Positions 26,022-34,191 of a stretch of 59,374 bases of DNA are shown one piece after another (the stretch's first letter is position 1; each line of letters begins with the position of its first letter). Position numbers and translations under genes: made by a program. Below the pieces are notes generated by a model. The model worked only from the letters and a program-made list of their open reading frames with translations. It searched no databases and was not told where the DNA came from. Where the stretch lies: the NCBI RefSeq assembly GCF_012933655.1, contig NZ_JABBJJ010000033.1, positions 1 to 59,374 on the forward strand, in the 5' to 3' direction. Source of the stretch: Pyxidicoccus fallax. GTDB taxonomy: Bacteria; Myxococcota; Myxococcia; Myxococcales; Myxococcaceae.

Positions 26022-26516
26022 ATGCTGAAGCGATTGTCGGTGGTGTTGGCGGTGGTTGCGCTGGCCGCCTGCGGAGACGTCCAGGAGCAGGAAGACGCAG
26101 TGCAGACCGAGGAGCTCGGCGCCACCGAGTCGGCGCTGAGAGTGTGCTCCCTCTCGTGTCCGAGCGGCTACTACCCGACGTGGTACGGCTGCGACTACAG
26201 CTGCGGCGGCTCGTGCAGCTTCGGCTCGAATAATTCGGTGAACTGCGAGCCCATCGGTGGCTCGTTTACCCAATGCGGTCTTTCATGCCCGAACGGCTGG
26301 CACGTGACGTACAAGTCGTGCACCTCCTCCTGCGCCGGCTCGTGCAGCTTCGGCTCGTACAACCAGGCGCACTGTGAGCCCAACATCAATTCATTTGATG
26401 CGTGCGCCCTTTCATGTCCGACCGGCTGGCGCGTGGAGTCGAAGGCTTGCAGCCCCACCTGCGGCGGCTCGTGCAGCTTCGGCTCGTACAACCAGGTGTA
26501 TTGCGTGCCCGCCTGA
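26022..26516 (+). CDS. Cys-rich lipoprotein with three six-Cys repeats
   Basis: The protein has 164 residues. A lipobox signal peptide (VVALAACGD) is followed by an acidic linker and then three tandem repeats of about 40 residues (starting near 43, 85 and 127). Each repeat has the layout C-x3-C-x8-9-C-x3-C-x3-C-x6-8-C with conserved SCP.GW and GGSCSFGS.N. Six Cys per unit suggests three disulfides per repeat, giving a rigid knot-like module on the outer surface. I do not recognise a family. Small repeated Cys modules like this are common among myxobacterial exported proteins. It faces the large Ig-repeat lipoprotein gene convergently. Confidence 0.82.
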   Translation: MLKRLSVVLAVVALAACGDVQEQEDAVQTEELGATESALRVCSLSCPSGYYPTWYGCDYSCGGSCSFGSNNSVNCEPIGGSFTQCGLSCPNGWHVTYKSCTSSCAGSCSFGSYNQAHCEPNINSFDACALSCPTGWRVESKACSPTCGGSCSFGSYNQVYCVPA

Positions 26517-26621
26517 CAGGCGAGATGAACACGTAGTGCGTCGAGGTTGGAGGCGCTCCTCGAGTGGCGGCGTTGCACCAGCGACGCCGCCGGGCGCCTG
26601 CGCGCACTGGTCGACGAAGCC

Positions 26622-26648
26622 CGCCCGGGAGCACCCTCCTCCCGGGCG
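26622..26648. terminator. Hairpin between convergent lipoprotein genes
   Basis: A 10-base perfect stem (CGCCCGGGAG at 26622-26631 with CTCCCGGGCG at 26639-26648) and a 7-base loop lie 15 bases beyond the stop of the Ig-repeat gene, within a convergent intergenic region. It has no U-tract. Confidence 0.55.
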
Positions 26649-26663
26649 TGCCCGTTCCCCGCG

Positions 26664-29582
26664 TCAGGGTCCCACGCGCCAGGCATACGCCGCGGGTGTC
26701 GCGTCCTGGTTGCCCGCGAGGTCCCTCGCCCGGACCTGGAGCACATGCTCGCCCGGGGCGAGGTTCGCGAAGGTGACGGGGTCGGCGCAGCGGGCGAAGG
26801 CGCCGCCATCCAGCGCGCAGTCGTAGAAGACGTTCGTCTCGTTGGCGAAGAAGTCGAAGGTCGCGGTGGCCGGGGCGCCGGTCAGCGGAGGGCCGGAGGC
26901 GATGCCGGTCTCCGGCGCCGTCAGGTCGATGTTCCACGAGTAGCGCGCGGGCGACGCGTCATGGTTGTTCATGGGGTCGCGTGCGCGGACGTGGAGCGTG
27001 CGCCAGCCCTGGGCCAGGTTGTCGAAGGTGACGGGATTGGTGCACGGCGTGAAGACGCCGCTCATGTCGAGGCTGCACTCGTAGGCGACGCCGGCTTCCG
27101 TGGAGCCGAACGAGAAGGTCGCGCTCGAAAGGCGCGTGAGCCCCGGGGGCTTGTTGACGATGGACGTGTCCGGCGGCCCGTTGTTGATGGTCCAGGTGTA
27201 CGTCGCGGGCGTCGGGTCCACGTTGCCAACCGAGTCCCGGGCGCGCGCCTCCAGGGTGTGCGGCCCATCCGGCAGCCCGGAGAGGACGAGCGGGTCGCTC
27301 GCCAGTGCCCAGTCCGAGCCGTCCAGCCGGTACTCGAAGGTGACAGGCGACTCGGGGGAGCTGAAGTCGAACGAGTCCGTGCGCGCCGTGGACAGCTCGG
27401 GAGGCTTGTAGGCGAACGCCGTGTCTGGCGGCATCAAGTCCACCGTCCACTGCCACCGAGCAGGATTCGGGCTCCTGTTGCCCGCGGCGTCCACGGCTCG
27501 CACCTCCAGCACGTGCGTCCCATCCAGAAGGTCCAGCAGCACGTAGGGCGACCCGCAGGCGGTGTACACGGCGAGGTCCACCCGGCACTCGAACGTCGCG
27601 TCCGGTCCATCGGTGGTGAACGTGAACTCCGCGACCCTGCTGCGGGTCCGCTGCATCGGTCCGGTGACGATGACGACCTGCGGTGCCACGGTGTCCACGA
27701 GGAAGTGGCGCGGCGGCGACGAGAGGCTGGGATTGCCCGCGCGGTCCATGGCCCGGACCGTTACGACATGGGCTCCATCGACGAGGGGCTGGGTCGCGGT
27801 GAATGACCACGTCCCGTTGCTGGCCACCGGGGTGGCGCCCGCGAGCACCAGGTCCAGGTAGACTTCGATGACCGTCCCCGGCTCCGCCGCACCCGCCAGG
27901 GTCGGCCTCTGCGTGTTGAGGATGGCGGCCTCCGCCGGAGTGTTCACCACGGGTGCCAAGGGCGATGTCACGTCGATGTGGAAGGTGACCTGGGTGGACG
28001 CGCTCATGTTGCCAGCCTGGTCCACGCTGGTGACTTGCAGCACGTGACTCCCTTCCGGGAGGTCCATGGGCGCCACGAAGCTCCATGCTCCCTGCGAGGA
28101 GGCGATGACGGTCTGCGACATCGGGATTGCATCCAGCGAGAAGCGCACGAGGGTTCCGGGCTCCGCCATTCCCTGAAAGATCGGCCGTCGCGTGCGGAGG
28201 AACGCATCCTGCGCGGGAGCGGTGATGACAGGCGCCACGGGGACGAGCCGGTCGACGACCCAGTCGTAGACGGCCGGGGTCGGGTCCACGCCGCTCGTGG
28301 TACGGGCCCGGACCAGGAGCCGGTGCGCGCCATCGCTCGGGGTGGTCACGGTGAACGGGTTCGGACAGGTGGCGAAGGTGGGAGCGTTGTCGACCCTGCA
28401 CTCGAACCACGCGCCTTGCATGTTGGACTGGAACGTGAAGGTCGCCGACGCGGAGTTGGAGAGCGGCAGAGGCCCGGACACGATGTCGGTCTCCGGCTCC
28501 GCCAGGACGACGTTCCAGGTGTACGTGGCCGGCGTCCCGTCCACGTTGCCCGAGGCGTCCCGCGCCCGGACCTCCAGCCGGTGGCTGCCCGCGGTCAGCT
28601 CGAAGTAGGTGGAGTTCTGGGAGCAGACGGTGAAGGCCGGCGCGCCATCCAGCCGGCACTCGTAGCGCACGTTGGCCTCATTCGACTGGAAGAAGAAGGT
28701 GGCCGAGGAACCCGTCTGCCCGGCGGACACGGGGCTGAGCACCGTGTCGGGCGCGGTCGTGTCGGTCGTGTTGTAGGACCCCGTGAGCGTCACGCTGCCT
28801 GTGGGAACGCTTCCGTCCGCGCGCAGGAGCGCCACATGCCAGAGCCCGGAGCCGGCGTTGCTGAGCTGGCAGAGCGAGTCGAGCGTCGTGGGGTTGTGCA
28901 GGCAGTCGTACTGAGTCGTCGTGGGAGGCGCCTCGCGCCGGACATACAGGCCGGACCCTGAGTGGGTGCGGACGGCGCGGACCGTGAGCCTGTTGACCGG
29001 CTGGGGGACCTCGAACATGCACCGGAAGTCGGAGCCCGCGTCCCCGCTCAAGATATGGGCCACGCCGTTCTGCAGCACGCAGGTCGGCTCCTCGCGGCAC
29101 ACACTCAGGGTGGCGCCCGCGTAGGAGTCGAAGCCCAGCACCATCACGTGCCACGTCCCGGAGGCGGAGGTGGACACCGCGCAGGCCTCGTCGTTGCCCG
29201 TCCCGAACGGAGCACAGTCGTAATCCACGTCGGTGGGCGGCTCGTCGCGACGCACGTAGAGGTCCGCGTCGCCCGTTCCTCCCCCGAGCCGGAACGTGAC
29301 GCCGGATGGGCCCGCCGGGAGGTCGAAGGAGTAGAAGCGCGCATCCCCGGGCTCTCCGGAGAGGTTGCCCACCGTCTGGCAGCGCGGCGGAAGCGTCGGG
29401 AGGCTTCCTCCGTCGCTGAGGAGCGCCTCGGGCACGGACGCCTTGCCCGCCATCAGGGCTCCCGTCTCACGCCATTCTCCGGTAGCCGAGGGCTCCAATG
29501 GGGACGAGGACTCCTGCTGACAGGCACCGAGCAGGAGCAGCACGCCGAAGAGCGCGAACAACGGACGCGACAGACGAGTCAT
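26664..29582 (-). CDS. Large lipoprotein with PPC and eight Ig-like repeats
   Basis: The protein has 972 residues. The start at 29582 gives a lipobox signal peptide (LLLLGACQQ). Two pre-peptidase C-terminal (PPC)-like beta-sandwich units follow (about 65-240), with DLYVRRDEPPT and LYVRREAPPT. About eight Ig-like units of roughly 85 residues come next (240-972). Six have the plan PDT.., FxFxS, YECRLDG and a second Cys, ending in L.VRARD..GN.D..PA.Y.W; two central ones are of the E-P-G-T, DGAHVVTVRA type. No enzyme domain is seen. It probably forms an elongated stalk or adhesin. It follows the Hint-domain lipoprotein gene by 96 bases on the same strand, so the two may be co-expressed. Confidence 0.9.
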   Translation of the reverse strand: MTRLSRPLFALFGVLLLLGACQQESSSPLEPSATGEWRETGALMAGKASVPEALLSDGGSLPTLPPRCQTVGNLSGEPGDARFYSFDLPAGPSGVTFRLGGGTGDADLYVRRDEPPTDVDYDCAPFGTGNDEACAVSTSASGTWHVMVLGFDSYAGATLSVCREEPTCVLQNGVAHILSGDAGSDFRCMFEVPQPVNRLTVRAVRTHSGSGLYVRREAPPTTTQYDCLHNPTTLDSLCQLSNAGSGLWHVALLRADGSVPTGSVTLTGSYNTTDTTAPDTVLSPVSAGQTGSSATFFFQSNEANVRYECRLDGAPAFTVCSQNSTYFELTAGSHRLEVRARDASGNVDGTPATYTWNVVLAEPETDIVSGPLPLSNSASATFTFQSNMQGAWFECRVDNAPTFATCPNPFTVTTPSDGAHRLLVRARTTSGVDPTPAVYDWVVDRLVPVAPVITAPAQDAFLRTRRPIFQGMAEPGTLVRFSLDAIPMSQTVIASSQGAWSFVAPMDLPEGSHVLQVTSVDQAGNMSASTQVTFHIDVTSPLAPVVNTPAEAAILNTQRPTLAGAAEPGTVIEVYLDLVLAGATPVASNGTWSFTATQPLVDGAHVVTVRAMDRAGNPSLSSPPRHFLVDTVAPQVVIVTGPMQRTRSRVAEFTFTTDGPDATFECRVDLAVYTACGSPYVLLDLLDGTHVLEVRAVDAAGNRSPNPARWQWTVDLMPPDTAFAYKPPELSTARTDSFDFSSPESPVTFEYRLDGSDWALASDPLVLSGLPDGPHTLEARARDSVGNVDPTPATYTWTINNGPPDTSIVNKPPGLTRLSSATFSFGSTEAGVAYECSLDMSGVFTPCTNPVTFDNLAQGWRTLHVRARDPMNNHDASPARYSWNIDLTAPETGIASGPPLTGAPATATFDFFANETNVFYDCALDGGAFARCADPVTFANLAPGEHVLQVRARDLAGNQDATPAAYAWRVGP

Positions 29583-29678
29583 GGAACCTTCCGGCATCTA
29601 CGGGAGGAAGAAAGGGAAGACGGGCGCCCCCGGGCCAGGGAGCGCCCGGCCCGGGAGGCTTTGTTGGCGGGGCGTGCG

Positions 29679-31601
29679 CTAGCGGCGGGCCGCCGTCTTG
29701 CGCGCCGGGTCGTTGAGGTAGTCCTGGTGCCAGGCCTTCGGCAGGCGCGCGAGCAGCTCGCCCTTGTCGGGCCGCCGCCGCTCCAATTGGTCCTGCATGG
29801 AGCTGTCACCCACCAGGTAGCCGTTGGCGAAGAAGGTGCGCTGCCGCTCGCCGAGGCGCGTCAGCTCCGCGTCCGTGCCCAGGGTCAGGTTGTAGACCTG
29901 ACCCTCGGAGGCCACGCGCTCGACGGCGGCGAGCGTCGTCACGCCACCGCGAGCGCGTACCCGGTCGCCTCGCGTCAGCGCCTCGGCGGCGACGACGCGC
30001 CCGTCCTCGGTGACGAGCGGATGCTTCGCGGTGACGCGCACCTCGCGGCCGCTCGCGTCGCGCAGCAGCACCAGCGGGCGCGACTCGCCACCACGAGACA
30101 CGGTGTTGACCGTCAGCACGAGGCCCGCGTCATCGGCGACGACCCGGTCGCCCACCTTCACGTCCTGCACGGGCACGCTCTTGCCGTCCGCGCGCAGGAT
30201 GCCGGTGCCCTCGGCGAGGCAGCTGAACTTGAAGTCGATGACGGGCTCGTAGAGCAGGAAGCCGTGCCGCCGCTCCAGGACGCGGTTGCCGCGCGAGTCC
30301 CGCTTCCCGCAGTCCGCGCGCACGGCGATGTCCACCGCGAGCGCCACGTTCTGCTGGTTGCCCAGGCAGTTGGGCCCGAAGCTGACCAGCGTGCTGAAGG
30401 AGCCGGAGGGGCTCGGCATCATCGGGAAGCCGCTGACCTCCAGCGTGGAGCCGGGGGGGATGTTGCGCGCCTGGCACCGGCCGCCGGTGTCCTTCAGGAT
30501 GAGGGACGCGTTCGAGTACGTATGGGAGAAGATGGTGCACGCCCCATTCGACGTGCTGCCCGGGGAGAACGTACCGGCCAGCGGCACGTAGAGCTGGCTC
30601 ATGTTGTACGAGGGCGCCGCCGCCCAGTAGTTGCCGCTCGCGAGCCAGCGGTTCTTGTTCTTGGACTCGGTGCGGTCCACTGCGGCGACGCCGGTGGGGT
30701 TCACCCCACCGCTGCGGCCGTACAGGACGAAGTCCCCCGTCTCCGGGTCCAGGATGCCGGAGGCGTAGTCACAGTCCAGGTGACTGCCGGAGACGGCGCC
30801 GCGCTCCAGGCAGACGCGGATGGCGTTGTCCGACAGCTCCTCGCCGATGAGCTCGCGGGGATGGTCGAGGGTGATGGCCTCCGAGGTGAGCGCGGGCGCG
30901 ACCTCCTGCCCCACCGCGGTGCTGACGCTCTCGCCGGTGGCGTCGTTGAAGGCGAGCACGTACGAGTCGACGTAGAGCTGCCGCCCCGAGGCCAGCGAGA
31001 AGGTGTGGTTGGCGGACCCGCTGCTGAAGAACGTGCCCCCGGCGTACTCCTCCGCCGAGCTGCCGCCCACGTGCTGGAACACCGTGCCGTCCGCCGTCGT
31101 CTCGTAGACGGCCACGTCCGCGTAGACGTAGTCCGCCCCGCCGACGCACGAGGCCAGCGTCTTCGCGTCCACCACGATGCTGCCCTGCCCCGCGCTCTTC
31201 AGGATGGGCAGCAGGTGGCCGCACCACTCGTCATCCAGTTCCAGCGCGGCCCTGGCCGTCTTCAGCCCGCGCGTGGGCGCCCCCGTGGCCAGCGCCTTCG
31301 CACGCTCCAGGCGCGAGAAGAGTTCCGGGGAGTTCTCGGGCGTGTTGCCCGCGGCACGCAGCCGGTTCATCACCGAGCGGTACTGGGCCGGGTCGGACAG
31401 GTCCAGCCGCACGGGCTGGCCCTCTCGCTCCAGGAGTTTCGGCGCCATGCTCCGGGCGTCGGCTTCCAGTCGGGGCTTGTCGGCCAGGGCGTCGGCGGGC
31501 GCGGTCTGCTTCCGGCCCTCGGGGCTGCACCCCGCGCCCAGCAGGCCGGGCGTGGCGACGAGCAGCAGCAGGGGCCAGCCCAATGCGATGCGAGTGCTCA
31601 T
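29679..31601 (-). CDS. Lipoprotein with C-terminal Hint (Hedgehog/intein-like) domain
   Basis: The protein has 640 residues. A lipobox signal peptide (LLGAGCSPE) is followed by about 430 residues of an unrecognised extracellular region. A Hint domain begins at Cys461 (CLAEGTGILR) and has the block-B motif T-x-x-H (Thr524, His527, VTAKHPLV) and a C-terminal block FFANGYLVGDS. The canonical His-Asn that ends inteins is absent, replaced by Gly-Asp. Cys1 plus T-x-x-H without His-Asn is the Hedgehog-type set, which predicts an N-S acyl shift and cleavage before Cys461, not splicing (inference). About 60 mostly charged residues follow. The start at 31601 was chosen for the signal peptide. Confidence 0.88.
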   Translation of the reverse strand: MSTRIALGWPLLLLVATPGLLGAGCSPEGRKQTAPADALADKPRLEADARSMAPKLLEREGQPVRLDLSDPAQYRSVMNRLRAAGNTPENSPELFSRLERAKALATGAPTRGLKTARAALELDDEWCGHLLPILKSAGQGSIVVDAKTLASCVGGADYVYADVAVYETTADGTVFQHVGGSSAEEYAGGTFFSSGSANHTFSLASGRQLYVDSYVLAFNDATGESVSTAVGQEVAPALTSEAITLDHPRELIGEELSDNAIRVCLERGAVSGSHLDCDYASGILDPETGDFVLYGRSGGVNPTGVAAVDRTESKNKNRWLASGNYWAAAPSYNMSQLYVPLAGTFSPGSTSNGACTIFSHTYSNASLILKDTGGRCQARNIPPGSTLEVSGFPMMPSPSGSFSTLVSFGPNCLGNQQNVALAVDIAVRADCGKRDSRGNRVLERRHGFLLYEPVIDFKFSCLAEGTGILRADGKSVPVQDVKVGDRVVADDAGLVLTVNTVSRGGESRPLVLLRDASGREVRVTAKHPLVTEDGRVVAAEALTRGDRVRARGGVTTLAAVERVASEGQVYNLTLGTDAELTRLGERQRTFFANGYLVGDSSMQDQLERRRPDKGELLARLPKAWHQDYLNDPARKTAARR

Positions 31602-31900
31602 GCGTGTGTGCTCCGGTGGTGCCGGGTTGCCCGCCACGGCTCGAGCCAGCTCTCGTCATGAGAGCGCCCGCCGCGGCGCGAACCTCCCGTCCGGGAAGCA
31701 CCCCGGCCCACGAGGCAGACCTCTGGACGGGAACGCCCGGCACCTCCCCGGACCACACCGCTTCGCGATGTGACCTCGACGTTCCGTCTCATACTCAGTG
31801 TATGAGATAACGTTGACTGTTTGAAATAGGCTTTCTCGATTTACACGACTGGCACAAGTTAGCAGCGGGATTGCAGGCGCAACCCGGGTGCTCACATGTC
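31602..31900. other. Intergenic region with AT-rich patch and inverted repeat
   Basis: No gene is visible in these 299 bases. Positions 31800-31866 are clearly AT-richer than the surroundings and probably hold the promoter of the Hint-lipoprotein gene on the minus strand, but no convincing hexamer pair was found. A perfect inverted repeat TCTCATAC-TCAGT-GTATGAGA spans 31787-31807 and may be an operator. Confidence 0.5.
31787..31807. repeat. 8-base perfect inverted repeat, candidate operator
   Basis: Arms TCTCATAC and GTATGAGA are separated by five bases. The repeat lies next to the AT-rich patch upstream of the Hint-lipoprotein gene. The short arms and AT content fit a dimeric regulator site better than a terminator. 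Confidence 0.45.
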
Positions 31901-32317
31901 TCACTTGTGGAGCGCCAGCCCCTTCACGGCCTTGTCGACCTGCTTCCGGTCGCCGCGCACGGCGAGGCCCACGAGGTCGAGGTCCTCCGGATTCTCGGCG
32001 CGGAGCGCGGCGCGGTTGGCCTCGTCATGGCCGGTGGAGAACATGGCTCCGACGTAGACGGAGGCGGACAAGCCGCGTTCAACGGCGGCGCGATGCGCGT
32101 CCTGGAGCTGTGCGCGCGTGGCGCTGAAGACGAGCATCGGCTGACCGAGCAGCCGGGTGTAGCGCCTCCCCGCGGCGTCCTCGTAGGGCTCGCCCAGGGC
32201 CTCCGGCGCCGACGCGGCGATGCCGGTGGCGAGGAAGGCGGTGACGTTCAGCTTCTGCCACGTGGCGAGGTCGTCGCGCACGATGAGCGCGACCTTGGTC
32301 GTGAAGTTCTCGGGCAT
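31901..32317 (-). CDS. DUF2000 family protein
   Basis: The protein has 138 residues. The opening pattern KVALIVRDDLATWQKLNVTAFL and the later QPMLVF and LVGLAVRGDRKQVDKAVKGL strongly resemble DUF2000, a small alpha/beta family with a peptidyl-tRNA-hydrolase-like fold and no established function. There is no signal peptide or membrane segment. It lies 27 bases after the AraC-family gene, as the last gene of an SDR-AraC-DUF2000 run. DUF2000 genes are often next to AraC regulators, so the pairing here is typical. Confidence 0.85.
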   Translation of the reverse strand: MPENFTTKVALIVRDDLATWQKLNVTAFLATGIAASAPEALGEPYEDAAGRRYTRLLGQPMLVFSATRAQLQDAHRAAVERGLSASVYVGAMFSTGHDEANRAALRAENPEDLDLVGLAVRGDRKQVDKAVKGLALHK

Positions 32318-32344
32318 GGTCCTCTCCGCTGTTGGAACGCATCG

Positions 32345-33214
32345 TCAGCGGGGCGAGGACCTCCCGTCTGGAACGTTCGTGCACATCGCGCGGTAGGCGG
32401 CCGGGGTCAGCCCGAAGGCCCTGCGGAACCAGCGGCCCAGGTGACTCTGGTCGGCGAAGCCTACCGCGGCGGCGACCGAGGCAGGGGACTCTCCCCTGGC
32501 GAGCCGCTGCCGAGCGGCGGTGAGCCTCAGCTGCACGAGGTACGCGTGCGGCGGCAGCCCATAGGCCTTGCGGAAGGCCCGCGACAGCTGGAAGCGGTCC
32601 GCGCCGCAGCGCCGGGCGAGCTCGTCCAGCCCGACGTCGTCCTCCATCTGCTCACGCAGCAGCTCCCGGGCGCGGCGCGCGGCGCGGGTGGCCTGCTCCC
32701 CCACCCTGACGACGCGGGACGCGCCGAGGTGCGGATTGAGCGCCGCCGCCAGGGCATCCAGCGCCTCGTCCCTCGCGAGCCGCGCCTCCGGCAGGTGCAG
32801 CGTCCAGAACGCCCGGAGGATGGCCGTCGCGAGCCGGGGTTCATCATTGAGGATGGCGCGGAAGCCGGCCGGGTGGCTCGGGAAGCTTCCGTCCGCCGCG
32901 CGGGTGCAGCTCTGGATGAGCCACGAGGGTCGCAGGTAGAGCATCACGTACGTGAAGCCCTCCTCGCCCCGGGCTTGCCCGTCATGAATCTCGCCGGGCT
33001 CGATGAGGATGACTCGGCCCGGGGTGCTGCGGTGGACCGCCCGCCGGCACGAGAACTCCTGGAGCCCCTGCTCCGTCACGCCGACGAGGTACTCGTCATG
33101 GAAGTGCGGGTCATAGGCGTGGCCGTTGAAGTGGGCCCGGATGGTCTCGATGCCGGTGGACGCGTCGTGGGACAGGTCCACCCAGTCCTGGCCGGGCTCG
33201 TGGCGGCGTCTCAT
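32345..33214 (-). CDS. AraC-family transcriptional regulator
   Basis: The protein has 289 residues. An N-terminal arabinose-binding-like cupin (about 15-165) has HFHDEYLVGV and the PGRVILIEPGEIHDG segment. The C-terminal double helix-turn-helix (about 185-285) has LARRCGADRFQLSRAFRKAYGLPPHAYLVQLRL and then VAAAVGFADQSHLGRWFRRAFG, the standard AraC signature. The start at 33214 was chosen so that the cupin begins normally; a longer frame exists. It sits 22 bases after the SDR gene and is likely the local regulator of the operon. Confidence 0.95.
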   Translation of the reverse strand: MRRRHEPGQDWVDLSHDASTGIETIRAHFNGHAYDPHFHDEYLVGVTEQGLQEFSCRRAVHRSTPGRVILIEPGEIHDGQARGEEGFTYVMLYLRPSWLIQSCTRAADGSFPSHPAGFRAILNDEPRLATAILRAFWTLHLPEARLARDEALDALAAALNPHLGASRVVRVGEQATRAARRARELLREQMEDDVGLDELARRCGADRFQLSRAFRKAYGLPPHAYLVQLRLTAARQRLARGESPASVAAAVGFADQSHLGRWFRRAFGLTPAAYRAMCTNVPDGRSSPR

Positions 33215-33236
33215 GGGGCGCACGCGTGCTCTCACC

Positions 33237-34007
33237 TCACCGCCGGAACCGCGCGGCGGCCTCCCGCTCGTAGGCATCGACGTCATGGTAGTAGCGCTCG
33301 ACGTCGGCGTGCATGGCGGGCTGGGTGTAGACCTCCGGACGCGGGTGCTCGATGACGTCCACGATGACCTTCGTGGCATCCTCGACGCTCTGGGCACCGG
33401 GCAGCACGCGCGAGTCCGGGCCTCCGCCGAGCGCGTTGGTGCCGAACTCGGTGGCGACGACGCCCGGCATCACCACCGTCACCATGATGCCCGGGTGCGA
33501 CTGCCGCAGCTCCATGCGCAGGCACGCGCTGAGTCCGTTGAGCGCGTGCTTCGCAGCGCTGTACGCCGAGCGGAAGGGCGCGAGCGGCAGGCGCGCCAGC
33601 CCGCTGGAGATGTTCACCACCTGCCCCGCGTTGCGCGACTGGAAGTGGGGCAGCACCACCTGCATCCCGTAGAGCGCGCTCTTCACGTTGTCGCGCCACA
33701 TGGAGTCCATGTCCTCGTCGGTCAGCTCCATCACCGAGCGGGTGATGCCGCGCCCCGCATTGTTCACCCAGACGTCGATGCGGCCGAAGCGCGCCAGCGC
33801 CGCGTCGCGCAGCCGCTCCATGTCGGAGCGCCGGGTGGCATCGGTGACCACGGTGAGGGACTCGCTCCCCGCGCGGGCCGCGGCGGCCTTCAGCTCCAGC
33901 TCGCGGCGAGCGGCCAGCACCAGCTTCGCGCCCTTCGCTCCCGCCTGCCGCGCCAGCTCCGCGCCGATGCCCGCGCTCGCTCCCGTGATGACGATGACCT
34001 TGTCCAT
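33237..34007 (-). CDS. Short-chain dehydrogenase/reductase
   Basis: The protein has 256 residues, a classical SDR length. The cofactor motif TGASAGIG lies at residues 8-15, NNAGRG supports the central strand, and catalytic Ser and Tyr-x-x-x-Lys are in NISSGLARLPLAPFRSAYSAAKHALN. It probably uses NADP(H), because an Arg pair follows beta-2 (AARRELEL). The substrate is unknown. It is the first gene of the three-gene operon with the AraC regulator and DUF2000 protein, and is divergent from the metallophosphoesterase gene. Confidence 0.94.
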   Translation of the reverse strand: MDKVIVITGASAGIGAELARQAGAKGAKLVLAARRELELKAAAARAGSESLTVVTDATRRSDMERLRDAALARFGRIDVWVNNAGRGITRSVMELTDEDMDSMWRDNVKSALYGMQVVLPHFQSRNAGQVVNISSGLARLPLAPFRSAYSAAKHALNGLSACLRMELRQSHPGIMVTVVMPGVVATEFGTNALGGGPDSRVLPGAQSVEDATKVIVDVIEHPRPEVYTQPAMHADVERYYHDVDAYEREAAARFRR

Positions 34008-34191
34008 GAACGCTCCCGCTCCTGAGTGAGCCAATGGCTGGAATGTAGTCCCGCGAGCCGCCCCACACGGGGGGCGAAGACGCTCACCCGGACGTGCGGA
34101 CACGACCTCTGTCCATTACTCACTCCGGCGCCCGCTCGCAGCCCTTCGCCGTGGTACCCTCCCCTCGCGCTTCACTCGTGGGACCTGCCCA

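Noticed and set aside
29679-30221. Functional splicing intein in the Hint lipoprotein
   Set aside because: The terminal His-Asn and a C-extein nucleophile are missing and no host protein family continues after the domain.
28962-31661. An 899-codon plus-strand frame opposite the Ig-repeat and Hint genes
   Set aside because: Composition is typical of antisense GC-rich frames and no family pattern is seen.
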